Shown here piece by piece: positions 17,661 to 26,459 of a stretch of 35,339 nucleotides of DNA. The DNA lies in NCBI GenBank assembly GCA_903896675.1, contig CAITYU010000051.1, forward strand, positions 1 through 35,339. The letters are read 5' to 3'. Within the stretch, counting starts at the first letter, position 1. The number at the start of each line of letters is the position of its first letter. The notes beneath the pieces were generated by a model. That model made no database searches. It was given only the letters and a program-made list of their open reading frames with translations, and was not told the origin of the DNA. Both the position numbers and the translations under genes were made by a program. The stretch is from an uncultured Planctomycetaceae bacterium (GTDB lineage: Bacteria > Planctomycetota > Planctomycetia > Planctomycetales > Planctomycetaceae).

Positions 17661-19130
17661 CTACGACAAACGACGCTCGCGGATCCAGTCCGTGTGGAAC
17701 TTTTCACCACGCGGTTTGTCCACACGCTCGTAAGTATGCGCACCAAAGTAGTCGCGCTGAGCCTGCAGCAGATTCGCCGGCAAACGACCACGACGATAAC
17801 CGTCGTAGTACGTCAGTGCAGCCGAAAAGCCCGGTACCGGCAACCCCAGCTGAATCGCCGTCGAAACCACCCGACGCCAGGCCGGCTGAGCCTTCTCGAT
17901 CGCCGATCGAAAGAAGTCATCCAGCAGCAGATTTTCCAGAGTCGGATTCTTGTCAAAAGCCTTCTTGATGTCTTCCAGAAACCGCGATCGAATGATGCAG
18001 CCACCACGCCACAACAGGGCAATCGGACCGTTCTGCAGCTTCCAGCCGAATTCCTTTGCCGCAGCATCCAACTGCACATACCCCTGAGCATAACTGCATA
18101 ACTTCGACGCATACAGCGCCTGACGCACGTCACTGACAAACTGACTGCGATCACCCGTAAACGTCGCATCCGGCCCCGCCAGAACCGCCTCCGCACGCAC
18201 CCGAGCATCCTTCTGAGCAGACAGGCAGCGAGCAAACACGGCTTCCGTAATCAGCGTCGTCGGCACTCCCAGATCAAGAGCGTGCTGGCTCATCCACTTG
18301 CCAGTACCCTTCTGCCCGGCCGTATCCAGAATCAGATCCACCAGATCCGCTCCGGTCTCTTTGTCCTTCACAGTGAAGATATCCCGAGTAATCTCGATCA
18401 GGTAGCTCTCCAGCTCACCCTCGTTCCACTCGCGAAACACTTCGTACAACTCAGCATTCGACAGCCCCACGCCATACTTCAGAATGTAATAGGCTTCGCA
18501 GATCAACTGCATGTCGCCGTACTCAATTCCGTTGTGCACCATCTTCACATAATGCCCGGCCCCCGCTTCACCCACCCAGTCGCAGCAGGGAATGTCATTG
18601 TTCGGCCCCACCTTCGCACTGATCTTCTGAAACACGTCCCTGACAAAAGGCCACGCTTCCGGATGCCCGCCCGGCATGATGCTGGGCCCCTTCAGAGCGC
18701 CCTCCTCACCACCGGAAACACCAGTGCCGATGAAACGAAATCCCTCTGCCGCCAACTGCTTGTGACGGCGGTTCGTATCCACATAGTCGGCATTCCCGCC
18801 ATCTATGATGATGTCACCGGCAGCCAGCAGTGGCTTGAGCTGATCAATCACAGCGTCCACCGGACTGCCGGCTTTCACCATAATCATCACCCGACGCGGA
18901 GATGCCAGACTGCTGACAAAGTCCTGCAGCGTGTCATAGCCCTGAATACGATCCGCCGCACCCGGCTCAACCACACCCGCCGGACGACTGCCCAGCCCCT
19001 GCAGGAACTCATGAGTCGTTTCGGTGGTGCGATTGTAAACACCAACGGAAAAACCCTTGTTGGCCATGTTCATGACCAGATTCTGACCCATTACGGCCAG
19101 ACCAATCAGTCCAATATCGTGCTTTGACAT
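17661..19130 (-). CDS. gnd: 6-phosphogluconate dehydrogenase, decarboxylating
   Basis: 489 residues, normal for the long (dimeric) form. The NADP-binding Rossmann motif is GLIGLAVMGQNLVMNMANKG, followed by YNRTTE. Substrate and catalytic motifs are IIDGGNADYVDTNRR, GTGVSGGEEGALKGPSIMPGG and GHYVKMVHNGIEYGDMQ with the catalytic lysine. The C-terminal all-helical domain includes TAGQKGTGKW. It oxidises 6-phosphogluconate to ribulose 5-phosphate, CO2 and NADPH in the pentose phosphate pathway. ATG at 19130 is the obvious start. It lies 113 nt downstream of a PfkB-family kinase gene in the same direction, and a run of seven T on the minus strand (19151-19157) falls between them, so the two may be only partly co-transcribed. 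Confidence 0.97.
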   Translation of the reverse strand: MSKHDIGLIGLAVMGQNLVMNMANKGFSVGVYNRTTETTHEFLQGLGSRPAGVVEPGAADRIQGYDTLQDFVSSLASPRRVMIMVKAGSPVDAVIDQLKPLLAAGDIIIDGGNADYVDTNRRHKQLAAEGFRFIGTGVSGGEEGALKGPSIMPGGHPEAWPFVRDVFQKISAKVGPNNDIPCCDWVGEAGAGHYVKMVHNGIEYGDMQLICEAYYILKYGVGLSNAELYEVFREWNEGELESYLIEITRDIFTVKDKETGADLVDLILDTAGQKGTGKWMSQHALDLGVPTTLITEAVFARCLSAQKDARVRAEAVLAGPDATFTGDRSQFVSDVRQALYASKLCSYAQGYVQLDAAAKEFGWKLQNGPIALLWRGGCIIRSRFLEDIKKAFDKNPTLENLLLDDFFRSAIEKAQPAWRRVVSTAIQLGLPVPGFSAALTYYDGYRRGRLPANLLQAQRDYFGAHTYERVDKPRGEKFHTDWIRERRLS

Positions 19131-19243
19131 CGAGTCTTGCAGCCTCTGGCAAAAAAACCGCGTGAACGATGGGATGAGAACGTCGCCACGCAGAAAACAG
19201 AAAGTCCGGTGAATTCACATGCTGGTCAGCAGCAACGGAAGAC

Positions 19244-20317
19244 TCAGCGCTGAACGCGGGCAGACCCGCCCGAAGCGACCGCCTCCACCTCTTTGATCGT
19301 CGCCATCGTGGTGTCACCCGGATAGGTTGTCAGCAGGGCCCCGTGAGCCCAGCCCAGATTCAGTGCCGTCTGCGGATCCTTGCCCGCCAACAACCCGTAA
19401 ATCAGACCCGACGCAAAACCGTCACCACCACCAATCCGGTCGATCACGTCCAGTTCAATCGTCTTCGCCTGATACGTACGCCCCTCCAGCCACAGCACCG
19501 CGCTCCACGAATGCCGGTTGGTGGAATGCACCTCACGCAGCGTCGTGGCCACAGCCTTGACGTTCGGCAGCTTGCTGGCAACTTCCTCCATCATGCCGAA
19601 AAAGGCACCCGGGTCCAGCTTACTGTGAGACTCCACGTCCTGACCAGTCAGCCCGAGGCCCTTCTGCAGGTCTTCCTCATTGCCCACCAGCACGTCCACA
19701 TGCTCAACAATCCGGTTCAGTGTTTCCTGAGCTTTGTCCAGACCACCACTGACCTGCCACAGCTTGGCTCGATAATTCAGGTCAAACGACGTCACCGCAC
19801 CCGCGGCCTTCGCAGCCTTCATGCCCTCGATGATCAGCTCCGGAGTCGTCGGGGAAAGAGCCGCAAAAATGCCGCCACTGTGAAACCAGCGAACACCCCC
19901 CGCAAAGATCTCGGACCAGTTGAAGTCGCCGGGCTTCAGCATCCCAGCCGCTTCATTGCTGCGGTTGTAGAAAACAATCGGAGCCCTGACACCATGGCCC
20001 TGGTCGCTGTACACAGTCGCCATGTTCGGCCCGCGAACACCGTCGTGCGCAAATCGCTTGTAGAACGGCTGCACACCCATTGCACGCACACGCTCGCTGA
20101 TCAACTCGCCAATCGGATAGTCAACCATCGCCGTCGCGATACCCGTTTTCAGTCGAAAACAGTCCGCCAGATTCGCCGCACAGTTGAATTCACCACCGCT
20201 GACATGAATCGAACACTGGCTGGCCTTGCGAAACGGAATCACTCCCGGATCCAGCCGATGAATCAATGCACCCAGCGAAAGGAAATCCAGAGCTCCGGAA
20301 ACGGGAATCGTCAGCAT
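19244..20317 (-). CDS. PfkB-family carbohydrate kinase, KdgK-like
   Basis: 357 residues from the ATG at 20317. The N-terminal substrate region has SGGEFNCAANLADCFRLKTG, and the second PfkB signature is DRIGGGDGFASGLIYGLL, whose Asp is the catalytic base (the anion-hole motif reads GGGD rather than GAGD). NEEDLQKGLG and DLNYRAKLW are typical of 2-keto-3-deoxygluconate kinases, which phosphorylate KDG to KDPG. Location next to gnd fits sugar-acid metabolism, but fructokinase or another sugar specificity cannot be excluded. A TTG at 20347 in frame would add ten residues; I prefer ATG 20317, which has AGGA 10 nt upstream. A possible promoter with a palindrome is at 20399-20427. Confidence 0.83.
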   Translation of the reverse strand: MLTIPVSGALDFLSLGALIHRLDPGVIPFRKASQCSIHVSGGEFNCAANLADCFRLKTGIATAMVDYPIGELISERVRAMGVQPFYKRFAHDGVRGPNMATVYSDQGHGVRAPIVFYNRSNEAAGMLKPGDFNWSEIFAGGVRWFHSGGIFAALSPTTPELIIEGMKAAKAAGAVTSFDLNYRAKLWQVSGGLDKAQETLNRIVEHVDVLVGNEEDLQKGLGLTGQDVESHSKLDPGAFFGMMEEVASKLPNVKAVATTLREVHSTNRHSWSAVLWLEGRTYQAKTIELDVIDRIGGGDGFASGLIYGLLAGKDPQTALNLGWAHGALLTTYPGDTTMATIKEVEAVASGGSARVQR

Positions 20318-20398
20318 GAAATTGATGTCCTGATTGCCTGAGTACAAACAGAGCCGAAAACCATTACTGCACCCTGTAATCGACAGAGACGCAACCGT

Positions 20399-20427
20399 AT
20401 CCTAAACTTGCATTCCGCGGAATTCAA
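20399..20427 (-). promoter_or_regulatory. possible promoter with palindromic spacer upstream of the sugar kinase
   Basis: On the minus strand TTGAAT (20422-20427), a 17-bp spacer and TAGGAT (20399-20404) give four of six consensus matches each. The perfect 12-bp palindrome ATTCCGCGGAAT (20412-20423) fills most of the spacer and touches the -35 box. This is where a sugar-responsive repressor could bind. The start would be near 20392, about 75 nt before the kinase ATG. Confidence 0.4.
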
Positions 20428-20510
20428 AACATCCGACAACCAGGGCAGAACTGGCCAAAAGTCGAGAAATGCGGCGGTTTGAGACACCCGCAGCTTCAGC
20501 CAGCCAGTGC

Positions 20511-23500
20511 CTACGCCTTTCCGGATACCTCCGCTCGACCGCCCAATCCCCCACGCAGCCGACTTCGCACCGCCGCCAGAATCCGAGCTGCCTGGACCCG
20601 CGCATCCATCACCAGACTGAAACCCGCCGGAATCAGAATCAGCGTAAAGACCGTGGAAACCACCATCCCACCCAAAACCACAGCCCCCAGGCCCTGATAC
20701 AGCTCGCTGCCAGCGCCCACGCTCCAGACCCACGCTCCATCGGCATAAATCGGCAACGGTACCACCAGCGGCAGCATCCCCAGAACCGTGGATAATGTGC
20801 TCATCACAATCGGACGCATGCGAGTCCTCACGGTCTCACAGACCGCCTCCACCGGAGGCATCCCCTCCTCACGCATGTAATTCAACGCCTGATGCACAAT
20901 CAGAATCGCGTTGTTCGCCACCGTCCCGATCAGAATCACAAACCCCAGCATCGTCAGCATATCCAACGGCTGCATCTGAAAAATATTCATCACCCGCAGC
21001 CCGCCCAGTCCACCCACCAGAGCCAGTGCCACACTGATCATCACCACCAGCGGATACACAAACGACTCAAATAATGCCGCCATCAGAAGATAACTCAGCA
21101 GCAGCGCCAGCAGCAGATTCCACTTCAGGTCATACCACGTGTCCGCCAGCTTGTCCGCAGTGCCCGCCAGACGCATCTGATACAAACCACTCTGAAATCG
21201 CGGACTCTCCATCAGCACCTTCTGCACCCGCTCATTCATCTTCACCATCGCAGCTTCCAGCGGAATCCCCGGCGCCGGAGTCAGCTGGATCGTGATCGAA
21301 CGCTGACGCTCAGAATGATTCACCTGCTCCGGACCACGACTGAGCAGCACGTCCGCAACCGCCGACAACCGCACTGTCTGGCCATTCGGCGTTCTGATCG
21401 GCAGATTGTCCAGATCATGCGAATGCGCGGCAAAGTCTGCTGCACCGCAGATCACCAGATCAATATTCCGCCCCTCATGCCGGTACTCCCCGGCAAATGC
21501 CCCGTCCACCAGAGCATTCACGGCGTAGCCCAGCGATGCCGTCGTCACTCCCAGCTCCGCACACTCCTCCGCACGAGGTACCACATGCAGCTCAGGACTG
21601 GACAGATCCAGACCGGGAATCGGACGCAGCTGATTGCCCTCGGTCATCGGAAACGCCGCCATACTCAACCCAAATGCCTTCTGCGCCTCCTGCACCAGTT
21701 CCTCAAGATCCGGACCCGTGATCTCCAGATCAATCGAACGGCCGCCCGTCAATCCACTGTCAAACAGACTGGACTGACTGACAATCGGTATCACCCCAGG
21801 CTGCGATCCGGCCGCCCGAGCCAGAATCGGAATCAACTCCCCCGCTCGCAGCTCGTCAACAGCCTTCGCACCGAGAAACAGCATGCGACCGCGAGCCACA
21901 AAGAAGAAGTCGTTGATCCGCGGACTTCCCGGAACCGCCTCCCCCGTCCAGTAAGGCGCTAACTGACGCTCAATGTTGTCCCCCAGAGAAATCATCTGAT
22001 CAATGTTATACCCGGGCGGAGGCAACAGGATGGCAATCACCAGATTGCGGTTCCCGTTCGGCAGATACTCCGTGGCCGGCCACAACAGCAGACTCGCCCA
22101 CACACTGCCCGCACTGAATAACACCACCACCAGCAGTCGCCACAACCAGCTGCCGCGAGCCGACATCAGGCGCTTCATCCCGCCCGCCAGACGCTCGTTC
22201 AGCCAGTGACTGCTCCGCACCAGACCAAACAATCCCGTCGGACCAAAACTCATGTCATAATCCAGCGACTCCAGCTTCAGCCCACCCAGCAGCCAGACCG
22301 ATGCCGCCGGAATCACCGTAATACTGACAATCAGCGAAATCCCCACCGAACAGGCAATCGCCAGCGAAATGTCCTTGAACAACTGCCCCGCCTGCCCCTG
22401 CACAAAAATCACCGGCACAAACACCACAATCATCGTCAATGTCGCCGCCAGCACCGCACCCCAGACTTCCTGAGTCCCCTGGATCGCCGCCTCTCGAGGA
22501 GACTTGCCCATCTGATAGTGCCGAAAAATATTCTCCAGCACCGTGATCGCATTGTCCGCCACCATACCCACCGCAAACGCCATCCCCGCCAGACTGATCA
22601 CATTGATGCTGCGACCAAACAGCTTCATGAAAATAAACGTCGCGATCACACTGATCGGAATCGACAGACCAATAATCAGCACCGTCCGCAGACTCTTCAG
22701 AAACAGCAGCAGAATCACCACCGCCAGCGCTCCGCCCGAATACACGTTGCTTTCCACCAGCGCCGTCGCAGAATCCAGATAGATCGTCTCGTCATAGACC
22801 TGCTCCATGTACAGGCCCTTCGTCGCCAGAATCCCCTGATTCAGCTCCTCACACGCAATCCGCAGATTACGGCCGTAAATCCGAGTACACTCGGCAAGCT
22901 CCAGCGATGAAATCTCACCATCACGATTCAGATCCAGCTCTGCCCGAGGTGGCCCCATGATCTCCTTGACGTTCGTGTTGGGAGCCTGCTGAGCATTCAC
23001 TGCCAGCGCATTCAATCCCATCTGACGCACCACGCCGTCAGGCTTCCTGTAAGCCACACCAACCTCTGCCACATCGCGGACTCGCACAGGAGCATTATCG
23101 CGAGTCGTGATGATCGTCTCACCCACCTGCTCAGGACTGGTGAACTGCCCCAGAGTACGCACCACATTCCGCTGCTTGCCCTCCGGAATGTCGCCCGCCG
23201 AAACGTTCTGATTCTGCGCCGCCAGAGCAATTCGCAGATCGTCAATCGTAATCCCCAGTGCCGCCAGACGCGGAGGATGCACCTCCACTCGGAATTCCTG
23301 CTCCTGACCGCCAAACACATTCGCATTCGCGATCCCCGCAATCCGCTCAAACTCCGCCTCAATGTACTCCTCAGCAAACTTCCGCATCAGCGCCGGATTG
23401 TTCCGGCCCTCCGTAAACACTCGCAGCACCGGGTACTGCTCCGACAGCAGATTCACCTTCGGCAGACTGATCGGACCAGGCTCCGACATCAGGGCCTCCA

Positions 23501-23996
23501 GCGGCTGCTTCAGCGCTGGATCCTGAGCAATCAGGTTGCGCAGATCCTCGCGACCTGGAGGAATCGGCTTCAGAATAAACCACGCGATCGCCTTCGTCCC
23601 GGAATTCGCAGTCGAGATCACTGGCTCACGAGCATCCGGGGGATAATTCGGCACCTGATTCAGCTTCTCTGCAACTCGCGCTCGAGCATCCCCCAGGTCG
23701 GTCCCCACGCCGAACTTCAAAGTGATCATCCCCATCGAATCGGAACTCTCACTCCGAAATTCCTCCAGACCCTCCACACTCTTCAACTGCTCCTCCTGCT
23801 CGTCAACGATCTCCTTCTCAACCTCCTGAGCACTGGCACCCGGCCAGATTGTCGAAATCGTAATCTCCGGCTCAGTCACATCAGGTGTCAGTTGCACCGG
23901 AGTCGCAAGATAGGCAATCCCCCCAAACAGCAGTGCCAGAATGACACCCACCGTCAGCTTCACCGGATTCTCTATGGAAAATCGAATCAGATCCAT
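20511..23996 (-). CDS. RND family efflux permease (HAE-type) with an EF-hand insertion
   Basis: 1161 residues with the standard RND duplication: TM1 (about 10-30), a periplasmic porter domain, TM2-TM6, TM7, a second porter domain and TM8-TM12. Family motifs are GASAQEVEKEIVDEQEEQL near the N terminus and GMAFAVGMVADNAITVLENI in TM4. In TM4, D481 matches AcrB D407, while N482 replaces D408. TM10 has GTVANNAILIV, with Asn in place of AcrB K940, as seen in many non-proteobacterial members. Between the first porter domain and TM2 there is an extra stretch with a canonical EF-hand loop, D355-x-N357-x-D359-G-E-I-S-S-L-E366. The adaptor gene lies 110 nt upstream; no outer-membrane factor is nearby. 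The transported substrate is unknown. Confidence 0.93.
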   Translation of the reverse strand: MDLIRFSIENPVKLTVGVILALLFGGIAYLATPVQLTPDVTEPEITISTIWPGASAQEVEKEIVDEQEEQLKSVEGLEEFRSESSDSMGMITLKFGVGTDLGDARARVAEKLNQVPNYPPDAREPVISTANSGTKAIAWFILKPIPPGREDLRNLIAQDPALKQPLEALMSEPGPISLPKVNLLSEQYPVLRVFTEGRNNPALMRKFAEEYIEAEFERIAGIANANVFGGQEQEFRVEVHPPRLAALGITIDDLRIALAAQNQNVSAGDIPEGKQRNVVRTLGQFTSPEQVGETIITTRDNAPVRVRDVAEVGVAYRKPDGVVRQMGLNALAVNAQQAPNTNVKEIMGPPRAELDLNRDGEISSLELAECTRIYGRNLRIACEELNQGILATKGLYMEQVYDETIYLDSATALVESNVYSGGALAVVILLLFLKSLRTVLIIGLSIPISVIATFIFMKLFGRSINVISLAGMAFAVGMVADNAITVLENIFRHYQMGKSPREAAIQGTQEVWGAVLAATLTMIVVFVPVIFVQGQAGQLFKDISLAIACSVGISLIVSITVIPAASVWLLGGLKLESLDYDMSFGPTGLFGLVRSSHWLNERLAGGMKRLMSARGSWLWRLLVVVLFSAGSVWASLLLWPATEYLPNGNRNLVIAILLPPPGYNIDQMISLGDNIERQLAPYWTGEAVPGSPRINDFFFVARGRMLFLGAKAVDELRAGELIPILARAAGSQPGVIPIVSQSSLFDSGLTGGRSIDLEITGPDLEELVQEAQKAFGLSMAAFPMTEGNQLRPIPGLDLSSPELHVVPRAEECAELGVTTASLGYAVNALVDGAFAGEYRHEGRNIDLVICGAADFAAHSHDLDNLPIRTPNGQTVRLSAVADVLLSRGPEQVNHSERQRSITIQLTPAPGIPLEAAMVKMNERVQKVLMESPRFQSGLYQMRLAGTADKLADTWYDLKWNLLLALLLSYLLMAALFESFVYPLVVMISVALALVGGLGGLRVMNIFQMQPLDMLTMLGFVILIGTVANNAILIVHQALNYMREEGMPPVEAVCETVRTRMRPIVMSTLSTVLGMLPLVVPLPIYADGAWVWSVGAGSELYQGLGAVVLGGMVVSTVFTLILIPAGFSLVMDARVQAARILAAVRSRLRGGLGGRAEVSGKA

Positions 23997-24106
23997 GCCC
24001 CACCCAACCCGTCTGCTGCACTGAGATTACACGCTGTGTTACCACGCTGCCCGCACGCCCAACCGCTCAAATTCACCCCACGCCGGAACCTCACACGCGG
24101 TACAAA

Positions 24107-25516
24107 TCACCGCCCGGCAGCACCCCCGCCACTCGCTGCGGCCGCTCCCTCTGCAGCAGCCGCCAGCACTGTCACCGTCTGAAACGCTCGCAGTCGCTCG
24201 GCACCCTCGGTCACCACCTGCTGACCCGCCGCCAGTGACTCACCCTGCACCTGTATCCACAACCCAGTCCCCAGACCCAGCGTCACCATCACCTGCCGAA
24301 CACTCAGCGGCTTGCCCTCCTCCACAGGATTCACCACAAACACAAAGGCCCCCCGTGAAGTACGCACAACCGCATCCTTCGGTACCAGTAATGCCTTCAC
24401 TGAAACACCGCGAAATGCCGCCTCCGCCATCATCCCCTCACGCAGCGCCGGAGTCGGGGGGCTGGTGCTGAGATCTATCTGGTTGCGCACCCGAATGATC
24501 ACCGGAAAACTGCGCGAACCCTTCTCCCAGTTGCTCCGCGGTACCACCGCAGCCACCTGCCCCGTCCACTCCCGCACACCGTCCGCTGCACGCTCTCCCG
24601 CAGACACTCCACTGCCGCTGATCCGCAGACTCACCTCACGTCCCGGTGACACCTGATCGATGTACTGCTGATCGATCTGCACCTCCACCTCCACCTCGTC
24701 AAGACGAGCCAGAGTCAGCACCGGAGCCCCCCTGGAAAGCCACTGCCCCACATAGGTGTGCTCCTCCACTACAAAGCCGTCAAACGGAGCCTTCGTCAGA
24801 CGCTTCTCACGCTCAGCACGCAGATACTCCACATGCTTCTGCTGTGACTCAAGCATCGACTGCGCCTGCAGCTTCTGCTCCTCACGCGCACCTGACGCCG
24901 TCCGCTGACAGGCCGCTCGAGCCGCCAGCAGAGTCTGCTCGGCGGAATCAAACGCATCCTCAGCATCCCGCAGCTCAGACTGCGTCGCCGCACCACGGCG
25001 ACTCAACGCCCGCAACTCCTCCAGACGACGCTCCGCATTCGACAGTGTCACCTGCAATGCCTGCACTCGCGCCTGAGCCTCCTCGACGTCCTCCTTCCGA
25101 GGCGTCTGAAGCTCCGCCAGCTCTGCTGCACGCGCCGCCGTCAATGCCTCCTGCTCCTGCAACTCCAGATCCGTCGACTCCATCCGCAACTTCGAAAGCA
25201 AGGTCCCCGCTGGAACATACTCACCCACCTCAACAGGAAACTCTGCCACCACTCCGTCAGCACCCGATGCCACCACACTGAAATGACGAGGACGCACGTT
25301 GCCAGTCGCCCGAAATTCAGGAGCGACAGGCTCCTCACGAATCACCTCCGTGCGGACCAATGCCGGAGGTGCTGCAGCCGCAGACACATTCCCAGTCTCT
25401 ACCGCCGCCGGCCCACTGTCCCGACCACAACCTGCAGCACACAAAAGCACCAGCAGAGACCAACACGCCGTCTGAACAAATTGAGCTGAATTCATAGGTT
25501 TCTTCTTCAGAAACAT
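24107..25516 (-). CDS. RND efflux periplasmic adaptor (MFP/HlyD-type lipoprotein)
   Basis: 469 residues. A lipoprotein signal ends at LLVLLCAAGC, so it is probably anchored in the inner membrane. The barrel-sandwich hybrid is split in the usual way (SGADGVVAEFPVEVGEYVPAGTLL and LTKAPFDGFVVEEHTYVGQW) around a long alpha-helical hairpin (about residues 115-235, rich in Ala, Glu, Gln and Arg). A beta-barrel and membrane-proximal domain follow, then a C-terminal Ala/Gly-rich tail. It links the RND pump encoded next to an outer-membrane channel. The start is ATG 25516 (MFLKKKP); ATG 25495 is also possible. Confidence 0.92.
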   Translation of the reverse strand: MFLKKKPMNSAQFVQTACWSLLVLLCAAGCGRDSGPAAVETGNVSAAAAPPALVRTEVIREEPVAPEFRATGNVRPRHFSVVASGADGVVAEFPVEVGEYVPAGTLLSKLRMESTDLELQEQEALTAARAAELAELQTPRKEDVEEAQARVQALQVTLSNAERRLEELRALSRRGAATQSELRDAEDAFDSAEQTLLAARAACQRTASGAREEQKLQAQSMLESQQKHVEYLRAEREKRLTKAPFDGFVVEEHTYVGQWLSRGAPVLTLARLDEVEVEVQIDQQYIDQVSPGREVSLRISGSGVSAGERAADGVREWTGQVAAVVPRSNWEKGSRSFPVIIRVRNQIDLSTSPPTPALREGMMAEAAFRGVSVKALLVPKDAVVRTSRGAFVFVVNPVEEGKPLSVRQVMVTLGLGTGLWIQVQGESLAAGQQVVTEGAERLRAFQTVTVLAAAAEGAAAASGGGAAGR

Positions 25517-25623
25517 GCGGTTTTCCGGATTCGCCCCCAGCCTATCGCGAGACCGGAAAGAAGGCCACTGCGAAATTCGGGAAGTCAGACAGTTCTATGG
25601 CCCAATACACCACACCGCGCAAG

Positions 25624-25654
25624 AAAAAAGCGAGCCGCCCGAAAGACAGCTCGC
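25624..25654 (-). terminator. Rho-independent terminator downstream of rplU
   Basis: On the minus strand GCGAGC continues through two G-T wobbles to a 10-bp stem around a TTTCG loop, closes with GCTCGC and is followed by six T. It lies about 87 nt after the rplU stop and isolates rplU from the adaptor gene. Confidence 0.88.
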
Positions 25655-25740
25655 CCATCAGTCTACACCCAGCCCACACAGAACCGCAGACCACCGCGGT
25701 AACAGGCACAGGATGCAATAAGTCCAATCGCCCGACAGAG

Positions 25741-26094
25741 TCAGGCCGGCTCAGCCGGTGCCACAACCTGCAGCCCCGGAATCGAAATGCCAGTGATCTG
25801 CACACGAGTGTGCTTCTGTCGGTGACCCGTGTGCCGACGAGAATTCTTGCGACGTCGCAGTCGCTGAATCTCGAGCTTTGGGCCCTTCTCGGTCGCAATC
25901 TTCACCTGACCCGTCACAGTTGCACCTTCGATCAAAGGTGCACCAATCACGCTGGGACCACCACCGTTGGCCAGCAACACCCTGTCAAAAGTAATCTCTG
26001 AACCTTCTTCAACGCCCTCACGGTAGTCAATCGAAAGGAACGAGCCCCGCTCTACCCGATGCTGACGATTACCGTCTTCAATCACAGCAAACAT
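25741..26094 (-). CDS. rplU: 50S ribosomal protein L21
   Basis: 117 residues with the bL21 pattern: MFAVIEDGNRQHRVERGSFL at the start, FDRVLLANGGG, GAPLIEGATVTGQV, and the basic RRRKNSRRHTGHRQKHTRVQ stretch that contacts 23S rRNA, then ITGI. The start ATG at 26094 has GAAGGGTG about 10 nt upstream. L21 is usually followed by rpmA (L27), but here the next downstream element is a terminator and then the adaptor gene, so rpmA is elsewhere or was missed outside the window. Confidence 0.95.
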   Translation of the reverse strand: MFAVIEDGNRQHRVERGSFLSIDYREGVEEGSEITFDRVLLANGGGPSVIGAPLIEGATVTGQVKIATEKGPKLEIQRLRRRKNSRRHTGHRQKHTRVQITGISIPGLQVVAPAEPA

Positions 26095-26459
26095 GAGTCA
26101 AACACCCTTCAACCAGTCCACCTGACCGGGACACAACGTGCCAAGACAACATCACAAGCAAAATACCACCGCAACTTACCACATCTGTTCAGGTGAACAG
26201 CAGGCAGCGCCGCTGGAAATCGAACCGCGTAGTGTAGCGTTGATGTTCGGATTGTTCGAGCCGAAAACCGAAGAAGTTTCGTAGAAGGCTTGAGGAATTT
26301 GAGCAGTCACGGGGGTTTTCCACAGAAATTGAGCAGTTGCAGCACCCTGACGTCCCGGATCCGGGAATTTCCCCCGCAACCGTCATGCGTGAACACCAGC
26401 CCCCACTTCCCCCCCGCACCGTAGCTCACTTCCAACTGAAAACTGAAAACTGAAAACCA
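26095..26459. other. 365-bp intergenic region between the toroid protein and rplU
   Basis: No gene is supported here; two overlapping minus-strand frames of 67 and 76 codons have no protein-like features. It should contain the rplU promoter, which I cannot place. Two imperfect direct repeats (AATTTGAGCAGT at 26296-26307 and AAATTGAGCAGT at 26326-26337) are 30 bp apart, and a heptamer is repeated three times at 26434-26454. Confidence 0.5.
26434..26454. repeat. three tandem copies of AACTGAA
   Basis: Three exact 7-bp copies lie immediately beyond the stop of the toroid-protein gene, just downstream of it in its direction of reading. Function is unknown. Confidence 0.7.

Noticed and set aside
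23277-24182. A 301-codon plus-strand frame
   Set aside because: It crosses the RND gene, the gap and the adaptor gene on the wrong strand and has no recognisable features.
26176-26419. Two overlapping minus-strand frames of 67 and 76 codons between the toroid gene and rplU
   Set aside because: The two frames compete for the same DNA, neither resembles a known protein, and no ribosome site is present.
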